A stretch of 64,000 nt of DNA from Streptomyces sp. ALI-76-A (GTDB lineage: Bacteria > Actinomycetota > Actinomycetes > Streptomycetales > Streptomycetaceae). Both the position numbers and the translations under genes were made by a program. Position 1 is the stretch's first letter. Each line of letters begins with the position of its first letter. The stretch lies in contig NZ_JASVWB010000002.1 in NCBI RefSeq assembly GCF_030287445.1, positions 5,704,001 to 5,768,000 of the forward strand, written 5' to 3'. Shown here in pieces: positions 33,099 to 42,281 of this stretch. The notes beneath the pieces are model-generated. The model had not been told where the DNA came from. It did not search any database and was given only the letters and a program-made list of their open reading frames with translations.

Positions 33099-34150
33099 CG
33101 GCCCACCCGCGGGTCGAGCAGCGGATAGACCAGGTCGGCCAGTGTGTTCATGAGGATCACCGCCGCGGCGAAGAAGAGGAACAGGCCCTGGACCAGGGGC
33201 AGGTCGGGCACGCTCAGGGCCTGGTAGAACAGGCCGCCCAGGCCGGGCCAGGAGAAGACGGTCTCGACGAGGATCACGCCCGCGACGGTCCGGCCGAGGT
33301 TGACGAAGACCAGCGTCACGGTCGGCAGCAGCGCGTTCGGTACCGCGTGCCGGCGCCGGACCAGGTCGTCCCTGAGGCCCTTGGCCCGCGCGGTGGTCAG
33401 ATAGTCGCTGCCCATCTCGTCGAGCAGCGCCGAGCGGGTGACCAGCAGCGTCTGCCCGTACTCGACCGCGACCAGCGTGATCACCGGCAGGATCAGATGG
33501 TGGGCGACATCGAGGACGTACCCGAGTCCCTCCTCGCTGCCCGACTCCATGCCGCCGGTGGGGAACAGTCCGGGGATCGGGCCGATGCCCACGGAGAACA
33601 CGATGATGAGCAGCAGACCCAGCCAGAACGACGGGACGGAGTAGAGGGTCAGCGCCAGGCCGGTGTTCAGCCGGTCCCCGAGCCGGCCGTTGCGCCAGGC
33701 GGCGCGGGTGCCGAGGAAGATGCCGAGCGCGGTGTAGAGGACGAACGCCGTGCCGGTCAGCAGCAGGGTGTTCGGCAGCGCCTCGCCGATCTTGTCGACG
33801 ACCGGGGCGCGGAACTGGTACGACGTGCCCAGGTCGCCGGTGAGCGCCTTGCCGCAGTAGTCGGCGAACTGCTGCCACAGCGGCAGGTCGAGCCCGAACT
33901 CCCTGCGATAGGCGGCCAGTTGCTCGGCGGACACCGGGCGGCCGCCGGTCATCGTCTTGACCGGGTCACCCGGGATCAGCCGGAACAGGAAGAAACCGGT
34001 GACGAGCACGGCGAGCAGCGACACGGCGGCGCCGCCCACCTTCCCGGCGCCGTACCGGACGTACGCGCCGGTGGTGCGCGCCCGAGGGGTGCGGACGCGG
34101 ACCGCCGGTCCGGCGAGGGCCGGAGCGGTGGTCCCGTCGGTGCTACTCAC
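33095..34150 (-). CDS. Peptide ABC transporter permease, DppB/OppB type (operon 2)
   Basis: 351 residues from a GTG at 34150, 8 bp inside the end of the binding-protein gene. It has an extra ~35-residue Thr/Arg/Ala N-terminal tail compared with usual DppB. Membrane helices start at KVGGAAVSLLAVLVTGFFLF; RLIPGDPVKTMTGGRPVSAEQLAAYR is the DppB periplasmic start. The EAA loop reads YLTTARAKGLRDDLVRRRH and the end LADLVYPLLDPRVGR. Confidence 0.9.
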   Translation of the reverse strand: MSSTDGTTAPALAGPAVRVRTPRARTTGAYVRYGAGKVGGAAVSLLAVLVTGFFLFRLIPGDPVKTMTGGRPVSAEQLAAYRREFGLDLPLWQQFADYCGKALTGDLGTSYQFRAPVVDKIGEALPNTLLLTGTAFVLYTALGIFLGTRAAWRNGRLGDRLNTGLALTLYSVPSFWLGLLLIIVFSVGIGPIPGLFPTGGMESGSEEGLGYVLDVAHHLILPVITLVAVEYGQTLLVTRSALLDEMGSDYLTTARAKGLRDDLVRRRHAVPNALLPTVTLVFVNLGRTVAGVILVETVFSWPGLGGLFYQALSVPDLPLVQGLFLFFAAAVILMNTLADLVYPLLDPRVGR

Positions 34151-36008
34151 GGTCGTCGGCGGTGGACCGGCGGCGCACCGCGAAGAGCACCCCGGCGCCC
34201 ACCAGGACGGCCGCCGCCACGACACCGCCGATGAGGACACCGGTCGAACCGGAGTCGCCGGAGGACCCGTCCGAGTCCGCCGGGACCGCCGACCACCAGC
34301 TCCAGTAGCCGTCCTGGCCGTAGATGTTGCCCGCCGCGCTCGGCATCGTCCGGATCGACTTGATCTGGTCGGTCCGGTAGGCCTCGACGGCGTTCGGGTA
34401 CGCCATGACGTTCATGTATCCCAGGTCGTACAGCCGCGACTGCATCCGCTTGACGAGGGTCGCCCGTTCGGCGGGGTCGTACGTGGCGAGCTGGCGCGCG
34501 TACAGGTCGTCGTACCGCTTGTCGCAGATGAAGTTGTCGGTGGCGCCGGTGTCCTTGGGGGTGGCGGGCAGGGCCGCGCAGGTGTGGATCGACAGGACGA
34601 AGTCCGGGTCGGGGTTGACGGACCAGCCGTCGAAGGCGAGGTCGTAGGTGCCCGCGAGCCACGGATCGCTCACGTTGTCCAGGCAGTCGAGGGTGACGCC
34701 GATGCCCAGCTCGGCCCACCACTCCTCCAGGTACCGGCCGACCGCCTTGTCGTTCGGGTCGGTGGCGTGGCACAGGAGGCGGTAGGTGATCGGCTTGCCG
34801 TCCTTGCCGAGGCGCTTGCCCGCGCTGTTCTTCCGGTAGCCGGCCTCGTCGAGGAGCCGGGCCGCGCGCTCGGGGTCGTGGTCGAGCCGCTGGGCGGCCG
34901 AGGGCTTCCAGAAGTACGGCGAGAAGCGGGGCGGGATGTAGCCCTGGCCCTCGACGGCGTGGCCCTGGAACACCTTGTCGATGATGGTTTCGCGGTCGAC
35001 CGCCAGGAACAGGGCGTGCCGCACCCGCGCGTCCAGCAGGGAGGGGTGGCCGTCGCCGAACCTCTGGCCGTTCCTCGCCCGGGCGCCCGGGTTGACGGCG
35101 AGGGCGTAGAAGCGGCGTCCGGGGGCGTCGTTGACGTGGATGTCCTTCTCGTCCTGGAGGGACGCCGCCTGAGCGGGCGTCAGGGACGGGGAGCCCGCGA
35201 CGAAGGAGACCTCGCCCTTGCGCAGGGCGGCCACGGCGGCGTCCTGGTCCTTGTAGTAGCGGAAGACCAGCTCGTCGAACTTCGGGGCGCCGCGCCAGAA
35301 GTCCTTGTTCGCCTTGAGGCGTACGTGGCTGTCGGGTTTGTGGTCGGTGAGGACGAACGGCCCGTTCCCGACGACGGGGAAGGTCTTGTCGTTGTTGAAC
35401 TTCGAGAAGTCGTCCACCTTCTCCCAGACGTGCTTCGGCACGATCGGCACGTCGAGGGCGGTCATGGTGGCCTGCGGCTTCTTCAGCTCGATGACCAGCT
35501 CGGTGGGGCTGGGGGCGGTGACCTTCTCGAAGTTGGAGACGAAGCTGCCGTTGGCGGTGGCGGCGCCCTCGTCGGTCATCATCGTGTTGAAGGTCCAGGC
35601 CGCGTCCTCGGCGGTGGCCCGCCGCCCGTCCGACCAGGTGGAGTCGGAGCGGATGGTGTACGTCCAGGTCAGCTTGTCGGGGGACGACTGCCACTTGGTG
35701 GCCAGGCCGGGGACGGCGTGGGCGTCCCCCGGGTCGTAGTTGGTGAGGTACTCGTACATCAGCCGGTGGATGCTCGTGCTGACCAGCCGGGACGCCAGGA
35801 ACGGGCTCAGCGAGTCCACGCTCTGCGCGACCGCGACGGTCAGGACACGGTCGCCCTCGGCCGCGTAGGCCTGCCGGGGCGCCGGGGCGAGCGGGGTCGC
35901 GAGTCCGGCCGAGAACACGAGGGCGGCGGCGCCTGCGCCGGCGACGAGCTGGGTGACGGGTGCTCTCCTCGGGCCCGGGAGCCCCCTGCCGTGGACTGGT
36001 GTGCTCAT
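34143..36008 (-). CDS. Peptide-binding protein with C-terminal membrane anchor (operon 2)
   Basis: 621 residues, GAGG upstream of the ATG. The N-terminal Sec-type signal has an AYA-A cleavage site near residue 49 and no lipobox cysteine. The SBP_bac_5 fold follows (SDGRRATAEDAAWTFNTMM; VVGNGPFVLTDHKPDSHVR). Near the C-terminus a Ser/Gly/Asp linker is followed by TGVLIGGVVAAAVLVGAGVL and a basic RRRS tail: a single membrane helix. There is no LPXTG sortase motif. This binding protein is therefore tethered by its C-terminus rather than by lipid, unlike the other two operons here. It is the first gene of operon 2. Confidence 0.9.
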   Translation of the reverse strand: MSTPVHGRGLPGPRRAPVTQLVAGAGAAALVFSAGLATPLAPAPRQAYAAEGDRVLTVAVAQSVDSLSPFLASRLVSTSIHRLMYEYLTNYDPGDAHAVPGLATKWQSSPDKLTWTYTIRSDSTWSDGRRATAEDAAWTFNTMMTDEGAATANGSFVSNFEKVTAPSPTELVIELKKPQATMTALDVPIVPKHVWEKVDDFSKFNNDKTFPVVGNGPFVLTDHKPDSHVRLKANKDFWRGAPKFDELVFRYYKDQDAAVAALRKGEVSFVAGSPSLTPAQAASLQDEKDIHVNDAPGRRFYALAVNPGARARNGQRFGDGHPSLLDARVRHALFLAVDRETIIDKVFQGHAVEGQGYIPPRFSPYFWKPSAAQRLDHDPERAARLLDEAGYRKNSAGKRLGKDGKPITYRLLCHATDPNDKAVGRYLEEWWAELGIGVTLDCLDNVSDPWLAGTYDLAFDGWSVNPDPDFVLSIHTCAALPATPKDTGATDNFICDKRYDDLYARQLATYDPAERATLVKRMQSRLYDLGYMNVMAYPNAVEAYRTDQIKSIRTMPSAAGNIYGQDGYWSWWSAVPADSDGSSGDSGSTGVLIGGVVAAAVLVGAGVLFAVRRRSTADDRE

Positions 36009-36414
36009 GGTCGTGACCTCGCGTCATCGCTCGCACAGGGACGGCTTGTCGGACTGCTGGATCGGGACCGGACCGGGTGACGCCGACGGATTGATGAGTG
36101 TGTCTACCAGCGCCGATCGGCACCCGTCAACGGCGCGTGAAGGCCGCGTGGCCTGCGAAAACAATCCATTGGCGGAATCGAGACAGCCATTGGTCCACAC
36201 CGGTGACGCCCTCCTGGTGAGGGCCTGGCGACGTTCGCCGGCCGCCTCCTTCCCTCCTTCGGGCGACGGCGTCGGACGACCGTGCGGGCGGTGACCCGTA
36301 CGGCCCGTGCTCGCGTGCGGTACGGGGTGTTCGCACCGATATTGGCCGGTAACGGATCAGCATCCCGCCGCCGGCCGCACAGCGCACTGCGCGGGCACTC
36401 GAAGGAGGCACTCC
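36009..36414. other. Divergent promoter region between operons 2 and 3
   Basis: 406 bp with no supported gene. It contains two direct copies of CCATTGG (36166-36172 and 36187-36193) exactly 21 bp apart, two helical turns, in an A/T-richer stretch (GCGAAAACAATCC). Nearer the operon 3 start is CACCGATATTGGCCGGTAAC. These are candidate regulatory sites. No hairpin terminator was found. Confidence 0.5.
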
Positions 36415-38046
36415 ATGCGTGGAGCCACACACGCCACATGGGCCGCCTGCGCGGTGACGGCAGCGCTCGCGGCGACGGCCTGCGGAGGAGGCGGCGGTGA
36501 CAGCGGCGCGGACGGCGCCGCGGTGCTCAGCGCCTCCTGGGGAGACCCGCAGAACCCGCTGGAGCCGGCCAACACCAACGAGGTGCAGGGCGGCAAGGTC
36601 CTCGACATGATCTTCCGGAACCTGAAGAGGTACGACCCGGAGACCGGTGAGGCCGAGGACATGCTGGCCGAGAGGATCGAGACCTCGGACTCGCGCAACT
36701 TCACCATCACCGTCAAGGACGGCTGGACCTTCAGCAACGGCGAGAAGGTCACCGCCCGGTCCTTCGTCGACGCCTGGAACTACGGCGCGAGCCTGAGGAA
36801 CAACCAGAAGAACGCGTACTTCTTCGGCTACATCGAGGGCTACGACAAGACCCACCCCGAGGACGGCGCCGAACAGAGCGCGGACACCCTCTCCGGGCTG
36901 AAGGTCGTCGACGACCGGACCTTCACCGTCGAGCTCAGCCAGAAGTTCTCGACCTTCCCCGACACCCTCGGCTACCCCGCCTACGCCCCGCTCCCGCGCG
37001 CGTTCTTCGACGACCACGACGCCTGGGTGAAGAAGCCGGTCGGCAACGGCCCGTACACCGTCGAGTCGTACGCCAAGGGCTCCCAGATGTCCCTGCGCAC
37101 CTGGGACGCCTACCCCGGCCCGGACAAGGCGCGCAACGGGGGTGTCGACCTGAAGGTGTACACCGACAACAACACCGCCTACACCGACCTGATGGCGGGC
37201 AACCTCGACCTGGTCGACGACGTCCCCGCCGCCCAGCTCAAGAACGCCGCGAACGACCTCGGCGACCGGTACATCAACACGCCCGCGGGCATCATCCAGA
37301 CCCTCTCCTTCCCGCACTACGACGCCCAGTGGAACAAACCCGGGATGGAGAAGGTCCGCAAGGGCCTGTCCATGGCCATCGACCGGGAGCAGATCACCGA
37401 CACGATCTTCCAGAAGACCCGCACCCCCGCCACGGACTGGACGTCCCCGGTCCTCGGCGAGGACGGGGGCTACAGGGAAGGCCTGTGCGGCGCGGCCTGC
37501 GAGCACCGGCCCGACGAGGCCAGGAAGCTGATCGAGGAGGGCGGCGGCCTCCCCGGCGGCCAGGTCAGGATCACGTACAACGCGGACACCGGGTCGCACC
37601 GCGAGTGGGTCGACGCGGTCTGCAACTCCGTCAACAACGCCCTCGACGACGACAAGGCCTGCGTCGGCAACCCGATCGGCACCTTCGCCGACTTCCGCGA
37701 CCGGATCGGCGACGAGAAGATGCCCGGCCCGTTCCGGGCCGGCTGGCAGATGGACTACCCGCTGATCCAGAACTTCCTCCAGCCGCTCTACTACACCAAC
37801 GCCTCCTCCAACGACGGCAAGTGGAGCAACAAGGACTTCGACCGGCTCGTCGACGAGGCCAACGCCGAGACCGACACCGGGGCGGCGGTGGAGAAGTTCC
37901 AGCAGGCCGAAGAGGTCCTGCGGGACGACATGGGCGCCATCCCGCTCTGGTACCAGAACGGCAGCGCCGGCTACTCGGACCGGCTCTCCGACGTCCGGCT
38001 CAACCCGTTCAGCGTCCCCGTCTACAACGAGATCAAGGTCGGCTGA
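36415..38046 (+). CDS. Oligopeptide ABC transporter substrate-binding lipoprotein (operon 3)
   Basis: 543 residues from the ATG at 36415, with GAAGGAGG nine bases upstream. MRGATHATWAACAVTAALAA leads to the lipobox ATAC (Cys23), as in operon 1. The SBP_bac_5 fold contains GDPQNPLEPANTNEVQGG, PVGNGPYTVESYAKGSQ and IPLWYQNGSAGYSD. This is a BldKB/OppA-like peptide receptor. The permease gene follows after six bases, with no hairpin, unlike operon 1. Confidence 0.9.
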   Translation: MRGATHATWAACAVTAALAATACGGGGGDSGADGAAVLSASWGDPQNPLEPANTNEVQGGKVLDMIFRNLKRYDPETGEAEDMLAERIETSDSRNFTITVKDGWTFSNGEKVTARSFVDAWNYGASLRNNQKNAYFFGYIEGYDKTHPEDGAEQSADTLSGLKVVDDRTFTVELSQKFSTFPDTLGYPAYAPLPRAFFDDHDAWVKKPVGNGPYTVESYAKGSQMSLRTWDAYPGPDKARNGGVDLKVYTDNNTAYTDLMAGNLDLVDDVPAAQLKNAANDLGDRYINTPAGIIQTLSFPHYDAQWNKPGMEKVRKGLSMAIDREQITDTIFQKTRTPATDWTSPVLGEDGGYREGLCGAACEHRPDEARKLIEEGGGLPGGQVRITYNADTGSHREWVDAVCNSVNNALDDDKACVGNPIGTFADFRDRIGDEKMPGPFRAGWQMDYPLIQNFLQPLYYTNASSNDGKWSNKDFDRLVDEANAETDTGAAVEKFQQAEEVLRDDMGAIPLWYQNGSAGYSDRLSDVRLNPFSVPVYNEIKVG

Positions 38047-38052
38047 GCGTTC

Positions 38053-38976
38053 ATGGGACGGTACGTCGTCCGGCGCCTGCTCCAGATGATCCCGGTCTTC
38101 GTCGGGTCCACCCTGCTGATCTTCCTCATGGTCAACGTGATGGGCGATCCCGTCGCGGGACTGTGCGGCGAGCGGCAGTGCGACCCGGCCACCGCCGCCC
38201 GGCTCAAGAAGGAGTTCGGCCTCGACCAGCCCGTGTGGCAGCAGTACCTGACCTACATGGGCAACGTCTTCACCGGTGACTTCGGCACCGCCTTCAACGG
38301 CCAGGAGGTCACCGAGCTGATGGCGACGGCGTTCCCGGTCACCATCCGGCTGACCGTCGTGGCGATCCTCTTCGAGATCGTCATCGGCATCACCCTGGGC
38401 GTGATCACGGGCCTGCGCCGCGGGCGGCCCGTCGACACTTCGGTCCTGATGCTCACCCTCGTCGTGATCTCCGTCCCCACCTTCGTCACCGGTCTGGTGC
38501 TCCAGCTCCTCCTCGGCGTCGAGTGGGGCTGGATCAAGCCGTCGGTGTCGACGGACGCCGCCTTCGGCGAGCTGATCGTGCCCGGCCTGGTGCTCGCCTC
38601 GGTGTCGCTGGCGTACGTGACCCGGCTGACCCGGACCTCCATCGCGGAGAACCGGCGCTCCGACTACGTCCGTACGGCGGTGGCCAAGGGACTGCCCCGC
38701 CGAAGGGTGATCACCCGGCACCTGCTGCGCAACTCGCTCATCCCCGTGGTCACCTTCATCGGCACCGACATCGGCGCCCTGATGGGCGGGGCGATCGTCA
38801 CCGAGCGGATCTTCAACATCCACGGAGTCGGCTACCAGCTCTACCAGGGCATCCTCCGGCAGAACACCCAGACCGTCGTCGGCTTCGTGACGGTCCTCGT
38901 CCTGGTGTTCCTGGTCGCCAACCTGATCGTCGACCTGCTGTACGCCGTCCTCGACCCCAGGATCCGCTATGCCTGA
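38053..38976 (+). CDS. Oligopeptide ABC transporter permease, DppB type (operon 3)
   Basis: 307 residues, closely similar to the operon 1 permease: both begin MGRYV-RRLLQMIPVF, share TRTSIAENRR in the EAA loop and end LLYAVLDPRIRYA. Differences cluster in the first external loop, which here carries LCGERQCDPATAARL with two cysteines. The stop overlaps the next ATG by 8 bp (ATGCCTGA), exactly as in operon 1. Confidence 0.92.
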   Translation: MGRYVVRRLLQMIPVFVGSTLLIFLMVNVMGDPVAGLCGERQCDPATAARLKKEFGLDQPVWQQYLTYMGNVFTGDFGTAFNGQEVTELMATAFPVTIRLTVVAILFEIVIGITLGVITGLRRGRPVDTSVLMLTLVVISVPTFVTGLVLQLLLGVEWGWIKPSVSTDAAFGELIVPGLVLASVSLAYVTRLTRTSIAENRRSDYVRTAVAKGLPRRRVITRHLLRNSLIPVVTFIGTDIGALMGGAIVTERIFNIHGVGYQLYQGILRQNTQTVVGFVTVLVLVFLVANLIVDLLYAVLDPRIRYA

Positions 38977-39946
38977 ACCCCAGGAACCCGAGGGTGCGAT
39001 CGCCGCGACCGGCATGGGCGGCGCCATGGACCTCGCCACGAGCGAGGCGACGACCCTGGAGGGGGCCCCGGGCGGGCCGGACGGCTCGGAACCGCGGGAG
39101 AGGCCGAGAAGCCTGTGGTCCGACGCCTGGCGCGACCTGCGCCGCAACCCGGTCTTCCTCCTCTCCGGCCTGGTGATCTGCTTCCTCGTCGTCATCTCGA
39201 TCTGGCCGTCGCTCATCGCCTCCGGCAACCCGCTCGAGTGCGACCTCGCCAAGGCCCAGGAGGGCTCGCAGCCCGGCCACCCCTTCGGCTTCGACGGACA
39301 GGGCTGCGACGTCTACACCCGCACCGTCCACGGCGCCCGTACGTCCGTCACGGTCGGCGTCTGCGCCACCCTCGGGGTGTCGCTGCTCGGGTCGGTGCTC
39401 GGCGGGCTCGCCGGGTTCTTCGGCGGGTTCTGGGACTCGGTCCTGTCCCGCGTCACCGACGTCTTCTTCGCGATCCCGGTGGTCCTCGGCGGCCTGGTCC
39501 TGCTGTCCGTGGTCACCAGCGACACCGTGTGGCCGGTGATCGGGTTCATGGTGCTGCTCGGCTGGCCGCAGATCTCCCGGATCGCGCGCGGCGCGGTCAT
39601 CACCGCCAAGCAGCACGACTACGTGCAGGCCGCCCGGGCCCTGGGCGCCTCCCATTCCCGCCTGCTGCTGCGGCACATCACCCCCAACGCGGTCGCCCCG
39701 GTGATCGTCGTGGCGACCATCGCGCTGGGCACGTACATCGCGCTGGAGGCGACCCTGTCGTACCTCGGCGTCGGGCTGAAACCGCCGACGGTCAGCTGGG
39801 GGATCGACATCTCCTCGGCGTCCGCCTACATCCGCAACGCCCCGCACATGCTGCTCTGGCCGGCCGGGGCGCTCGCCATCACCGTGCTCGCGTTCATCAT
39901 GCTCGGCGACGCGGTGCGCGACGCCCTCGACCCCAAGCTGAGGTGA
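38969..39946 (+). CDS. Oligopeptide ABC transporter permease, DppC type (operon 3)
   Basis: 325 residues. An acidic/glycine N-terminal tail (~45 residues) precedes SLWSDAWRDLRRNPVFLLSG and six membrane helices. The external loop has two cysteines (LECDLAKAQ, GQGCDVYTR) not present in the operon 1 copy. The EAA loop QAARALGASHSRLLLRHITP and the end DAVRDALDPKLR are standard. Confidence 0.92.
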   Translation: MPEPQEPEGAIAATGMGGAMDLATSEATTLEGAPGGPDGSEPRERPRSLWSDAWRDLRRNPVFLLSGLVICFLVVISIWPSLIASGNPLECDLAKAQEGSQPGHPFGFDGQGCDVYTRTVHGARTSVTVGVCATLGVSLLGSVLGGLAGFFGGFWDSVLSRVTDVFFAIPVVLGGLVLLSVVTSDTVWPVIGFMVLLGWPQISRIARGAVITAKQHDYVQAARALGASHSRLLLRHITPNAVAPVIVVATIALGTYIALEATLSYLGVGLKPPTVSWGIDISSASAYIRNAPHMLLWPAGALAITVLAFIMLGDAVRDALDPKLR

Positions 39947-39955
39947 GCCGCCGTC

Positions 39956-40930
39956 ATGCTGCTCGAAGTGCGTGACCTGCGTGTGGAGTTCCGGACCCGG
40001 GACGGGGTCGCCAAGGCCGTCAACGGCGTCAGCTACGGCGTGGACGCGGGCGAGACGCTCGCCGTGCTCGGCGAGTCCGGCTCCGGCAAGTCGGTGACCG
40101 CCCAGGCGGTGATGGGCATCCTCGACATGCCGCCCGGCCGGATCACCGGCGGCGAGATCCTCTTCCAGGGCAAGGACCTGCTGAAGCTCAAGGAGGAGCA
40201 GCGGCGGAGGATCCGCGGCGCCGAGATGGCGATGATCTTCCAGGACGCGCTGTCCTCCCTGAACCCCGTGCTGTCGGTGGGCGACCAGCTCGGCGAGATG
40301 TTCGTCGTGCACCGGGGGATGTCCAGGAAGGACGCCCGGGCGAAGGCCGTCGAGCTGATGGACCACGTCCGCATCCCCGCCGCGCGGGAACGGGTGAAGC
40401 AGTACCCGCACCAGTTCTCCGGCGGTATGCGCCAGCGCGTCATGATCGCGATGGCGCTCGCCCTCGAACCGGCGCTGATCATCGCCGACGAACCGACGAC
40501 GGCCCTGGACGTGACGGTCCAGGCCCAGGTCATGGACCTGCTCGCCGAGTTGCAGCGCGAGTACGCCATGGGGCTGATCCTGATCACCCACGACCTGGGC
40601 GTGGTCGCCGACGTGGCCGACCGGATCGCCGTGATGTACGCGGGCCGGATCGTCGAGTCGGCCCCCGTCCATGACATCTACAAGGCGCCCGCCCACCCGT
40701 ACACCCGGGGTCTGCTGGACTCCATCCCGCGCCTGGACCAGAAGGGCCGGGAGCTCTACGCCATCAAGGGCCTGCCGCCCAACCTCCTGCACATCCCGCC
40801 CGGCTGCCCCTTCCACCCGCGCTGCCCGATGGACCAGGACGTGTGCCGGACCGATGTGCCGCCCCTCTACGAGGTCGACGAGGACCGGGGCAGCGCCTGC
40901 CACTTCTGGCGGGAGTGCCTGCATGGCTGA
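39956..40930 (+). CDS. Oligopeptide ABC transporter ATP-binding protein, DppD type (operon 3)
   Basis: 324 residues from an ATG with only a weak GGTGAG ribosome site. Walker [23 protein letters not shown] and ITHDLGV; cysteine extension [14 protein letters not shown]. Very similar to the operon 1 ATPase (long shared runs such as [10 protein letters not shown] versus [10 protein letters not shown]) but without its extra N-terminal residues. The next ATG overlaps the stop by 8 bp. Confidence 0.94.
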   Translation: MLLEVRDLRVEFRTRDGVAKAVNGVSYGVDAGETLAVLGESGSGKSVTAQAVMGILDMPPGRITGGEILFQGKDLLKLKEEQRRRIRGAEMAMIFQDALSSLNPVLSVGDQLGEMFVVHRGMSRKDARAKAVELMDHVRIPAARERVKQYPHQFSGGMRQRVMIAMALALEPALIIADEPTTALDVTVQAQVMDLLAELQREYAMGLILITHDLGVVADVADRIAVMYAGRIVESAPVHDIYKAPAHPYTRGLLDSIPRLDQKGRELYAIKGLPPNLLHIPPGCPFHPRCPMDQDVCRTDVPPLYEVDEDRGSACHFWRECLHG

Positions 40931-41972
40931 GCCGATCCTCCAGGTCAACGGCCTGGTGAAGCACTATCCGCTCACCCGGGGCATCGTCTTCAGGAAGCAG
41001 GTCGGCGCGGTGAAGGCGGTCGACGGCGTCGACTTCGCACTGCACCCGGGCGAGACCCTCGGCATCGTCGGTGAGTCCGGCTGCGGCAAGTCGACGGTCG
41101 CCAGGATGCTGGTCAGCCTGGAAAGGCCGACGGCGGGGGAGATCCGCTACAAGGGCGAGGACATCAGCGGACTGTCCGGCCGCGCCCTGAAGGCGGTCCG
41201 CCGCAACATCCAGATGGTGTTCCAGGACCCGTACACCTCGCTCAACCCGCGCATGACGGTCGGCGACATCATCGGCGAACCGTACGACATCCACCCCGAG
41301 GTGGCCCCGAAGGGCGACCGCCGCCGCAGGGTCCAGGACCTGCTGGACGTCGTCGGTCTCAACCCGGAGTACATCAACCGCTATCCGCACCAGTTCTCCG
41401 GCGGCCAGCGCCAGCGCATCGGCATCGCGCGGGGGCTGGCCCTGCGCCCCGAGATCATCGTCGCCGACGAACCGGTGTCGGCGCTGGACGTGTCGGTACA
41501 GGCGCAGGTCATCAACCTGATGGCGAGCCTCCAGGACGCGTTCGACCTGTCCTACGTCTTCATCGCCCACGACCTGTCGATCGTCCGGCACATCTCGGAC
41601 CGGGTCGGGGTCATGTACCTCGGACGCATCGTGGAGACCGGCACGGACACCGAGATCTACGACCATCCCACGCACCCCTACACCCAGGCGCTGCTGTCCG
41701 CCGTCCCCGTGCCGGACCCGGAGGCCCGCCGGCACCGGGAGCGCGTCATCCTGGCGGGCGACGTGCCGTCCCCGACGAACATCCCCTCCGGCTGCCGCTT
41801 CCGCACCCGCTGCTGGAAGGCACGGGAGCGCTGCGCGCTGGAGGTGCCGGCGCTCGCGGTGCCCGCGGAGTTCCGGTACGCGGCCGGTCCGGAGGCCCAT
41901 GACTCGGCGTGTCACTTCGCGGAGGAGAAGCGGGTGGTGCCGTCCGATGATCTCGCCGAAGGCCGGGAATAA
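40923..41972 (+). CDS. Oligopeptide ABC transporter ATP-binding protein, DppF type (operon 3)
   Basis: 349 residues from the ATG at 40923 (ATGGCTGA overlap with the preceding gene). Walker [23 protein letters not shown] and IAHDLSI, then the extension [15 protein letters not shown]. It starts directly with [18 protein letters not shown], whereas the operon 1 copy has a ~45-residue acidic tail before the same motif. Last gene of operon 3. Confidence 0.94.
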   Translation: MAEPILQVNGLVKHYPLTRGIVFRKQVGAVKAVDGVDFALHPGETLGIVGESGCGKSTVARMLVSLERPTAGEIRYKGEDISGLSGRALKAVRRNIQMVFQDPYTSLNPRMTVGDIIGEPYDIHPEVAPKGDRRRRVQDLLDVVGLNPEYINRYPHQFSGGQRQRIGIARGLALRPEIIVADEPVSALDVSVQAQVINLMASLQDAFDLSYVFIAHDLSIVRHISDRVGVMYLGRIVETGTDTEIYDHPTHPYTQALLSAVPVPDPEARRHRERVILAGDVPSPTNIPSGCRFRTRCWKARERCALEVPALAVPAEFRYAAGPEAHDSACHFAEEKRVVPSDDLAEGRE

Positions 41973-42079
41973 CAGCGCAAATACCCACTAACTGCGTTAA
42001 CACGCAGGCAACTTGGCCGACCCGATCCCGATATACGGACGCGTCAGGCTGAACAGCGTACGGCCGTGCGGGTGCCGTA

Positions 42080-42113
42080 AACGGGCCGGGAGCGCCATGT
42101 CTCCCGGCCCGTT
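42080..42113 (+). terminator. Terminator of operon 3
   Basis: Perfect 13-bp inverted repeat AACGGGCCGGGAG / CTCCCGGCCCGTT with an 8-base loop. Confidence 0.8.
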
Positions 42114-42168
42114 GCCGTTGCCCCGGCCGTCTCCACGCCCCCGTGCGTCACCGCCGGTACCGCGAGCG

Positions 42169-42208
42169 GCGAAGGCGTCGCGGGACCACTGTTCCGCGAC
42201 GCCTTCGC
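42169..42208. terminator. Second hairpin, probably terminating the S9 peptidase gene
   Basis: Perfect 15-bp inverted repeat GCGAAGGCGTCGCGG / CCGCGACGCCTTCGC with a 10-base loop, 74 bp beyond the peptidase stop on the minus strand. Confidence 0.75.
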
Positions 42209-42281
42209 CCGCCATCGTCGTACAAGCGGTGGCTGGTCGGCGGCAACTGGCGTCCCGCCCGTCCCGCGGACGGCGAGCCGC

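Larger units (their letters stand above)
41973..42281. other. Convergent intergenic region after operon 3
   Basis: 309 bp without a gene. It holds two strong hairpins (listed separately) and, just after the ATPase stop, a short AT-rich stretch (CAAATACCCACTAACTGCG). No coding signal was seen. Confidence 0.6.

Noticed and set aside
24267..41972. Naming one of the transporter operons bldK
   Set aside because: All three have the order receptor, permease, permease, ATPase, ATPase, whereas I recall S. coelicolor bldK as permease, receptor, permease, ATPase, ATPase. Without phylogeny the name would be a guess.
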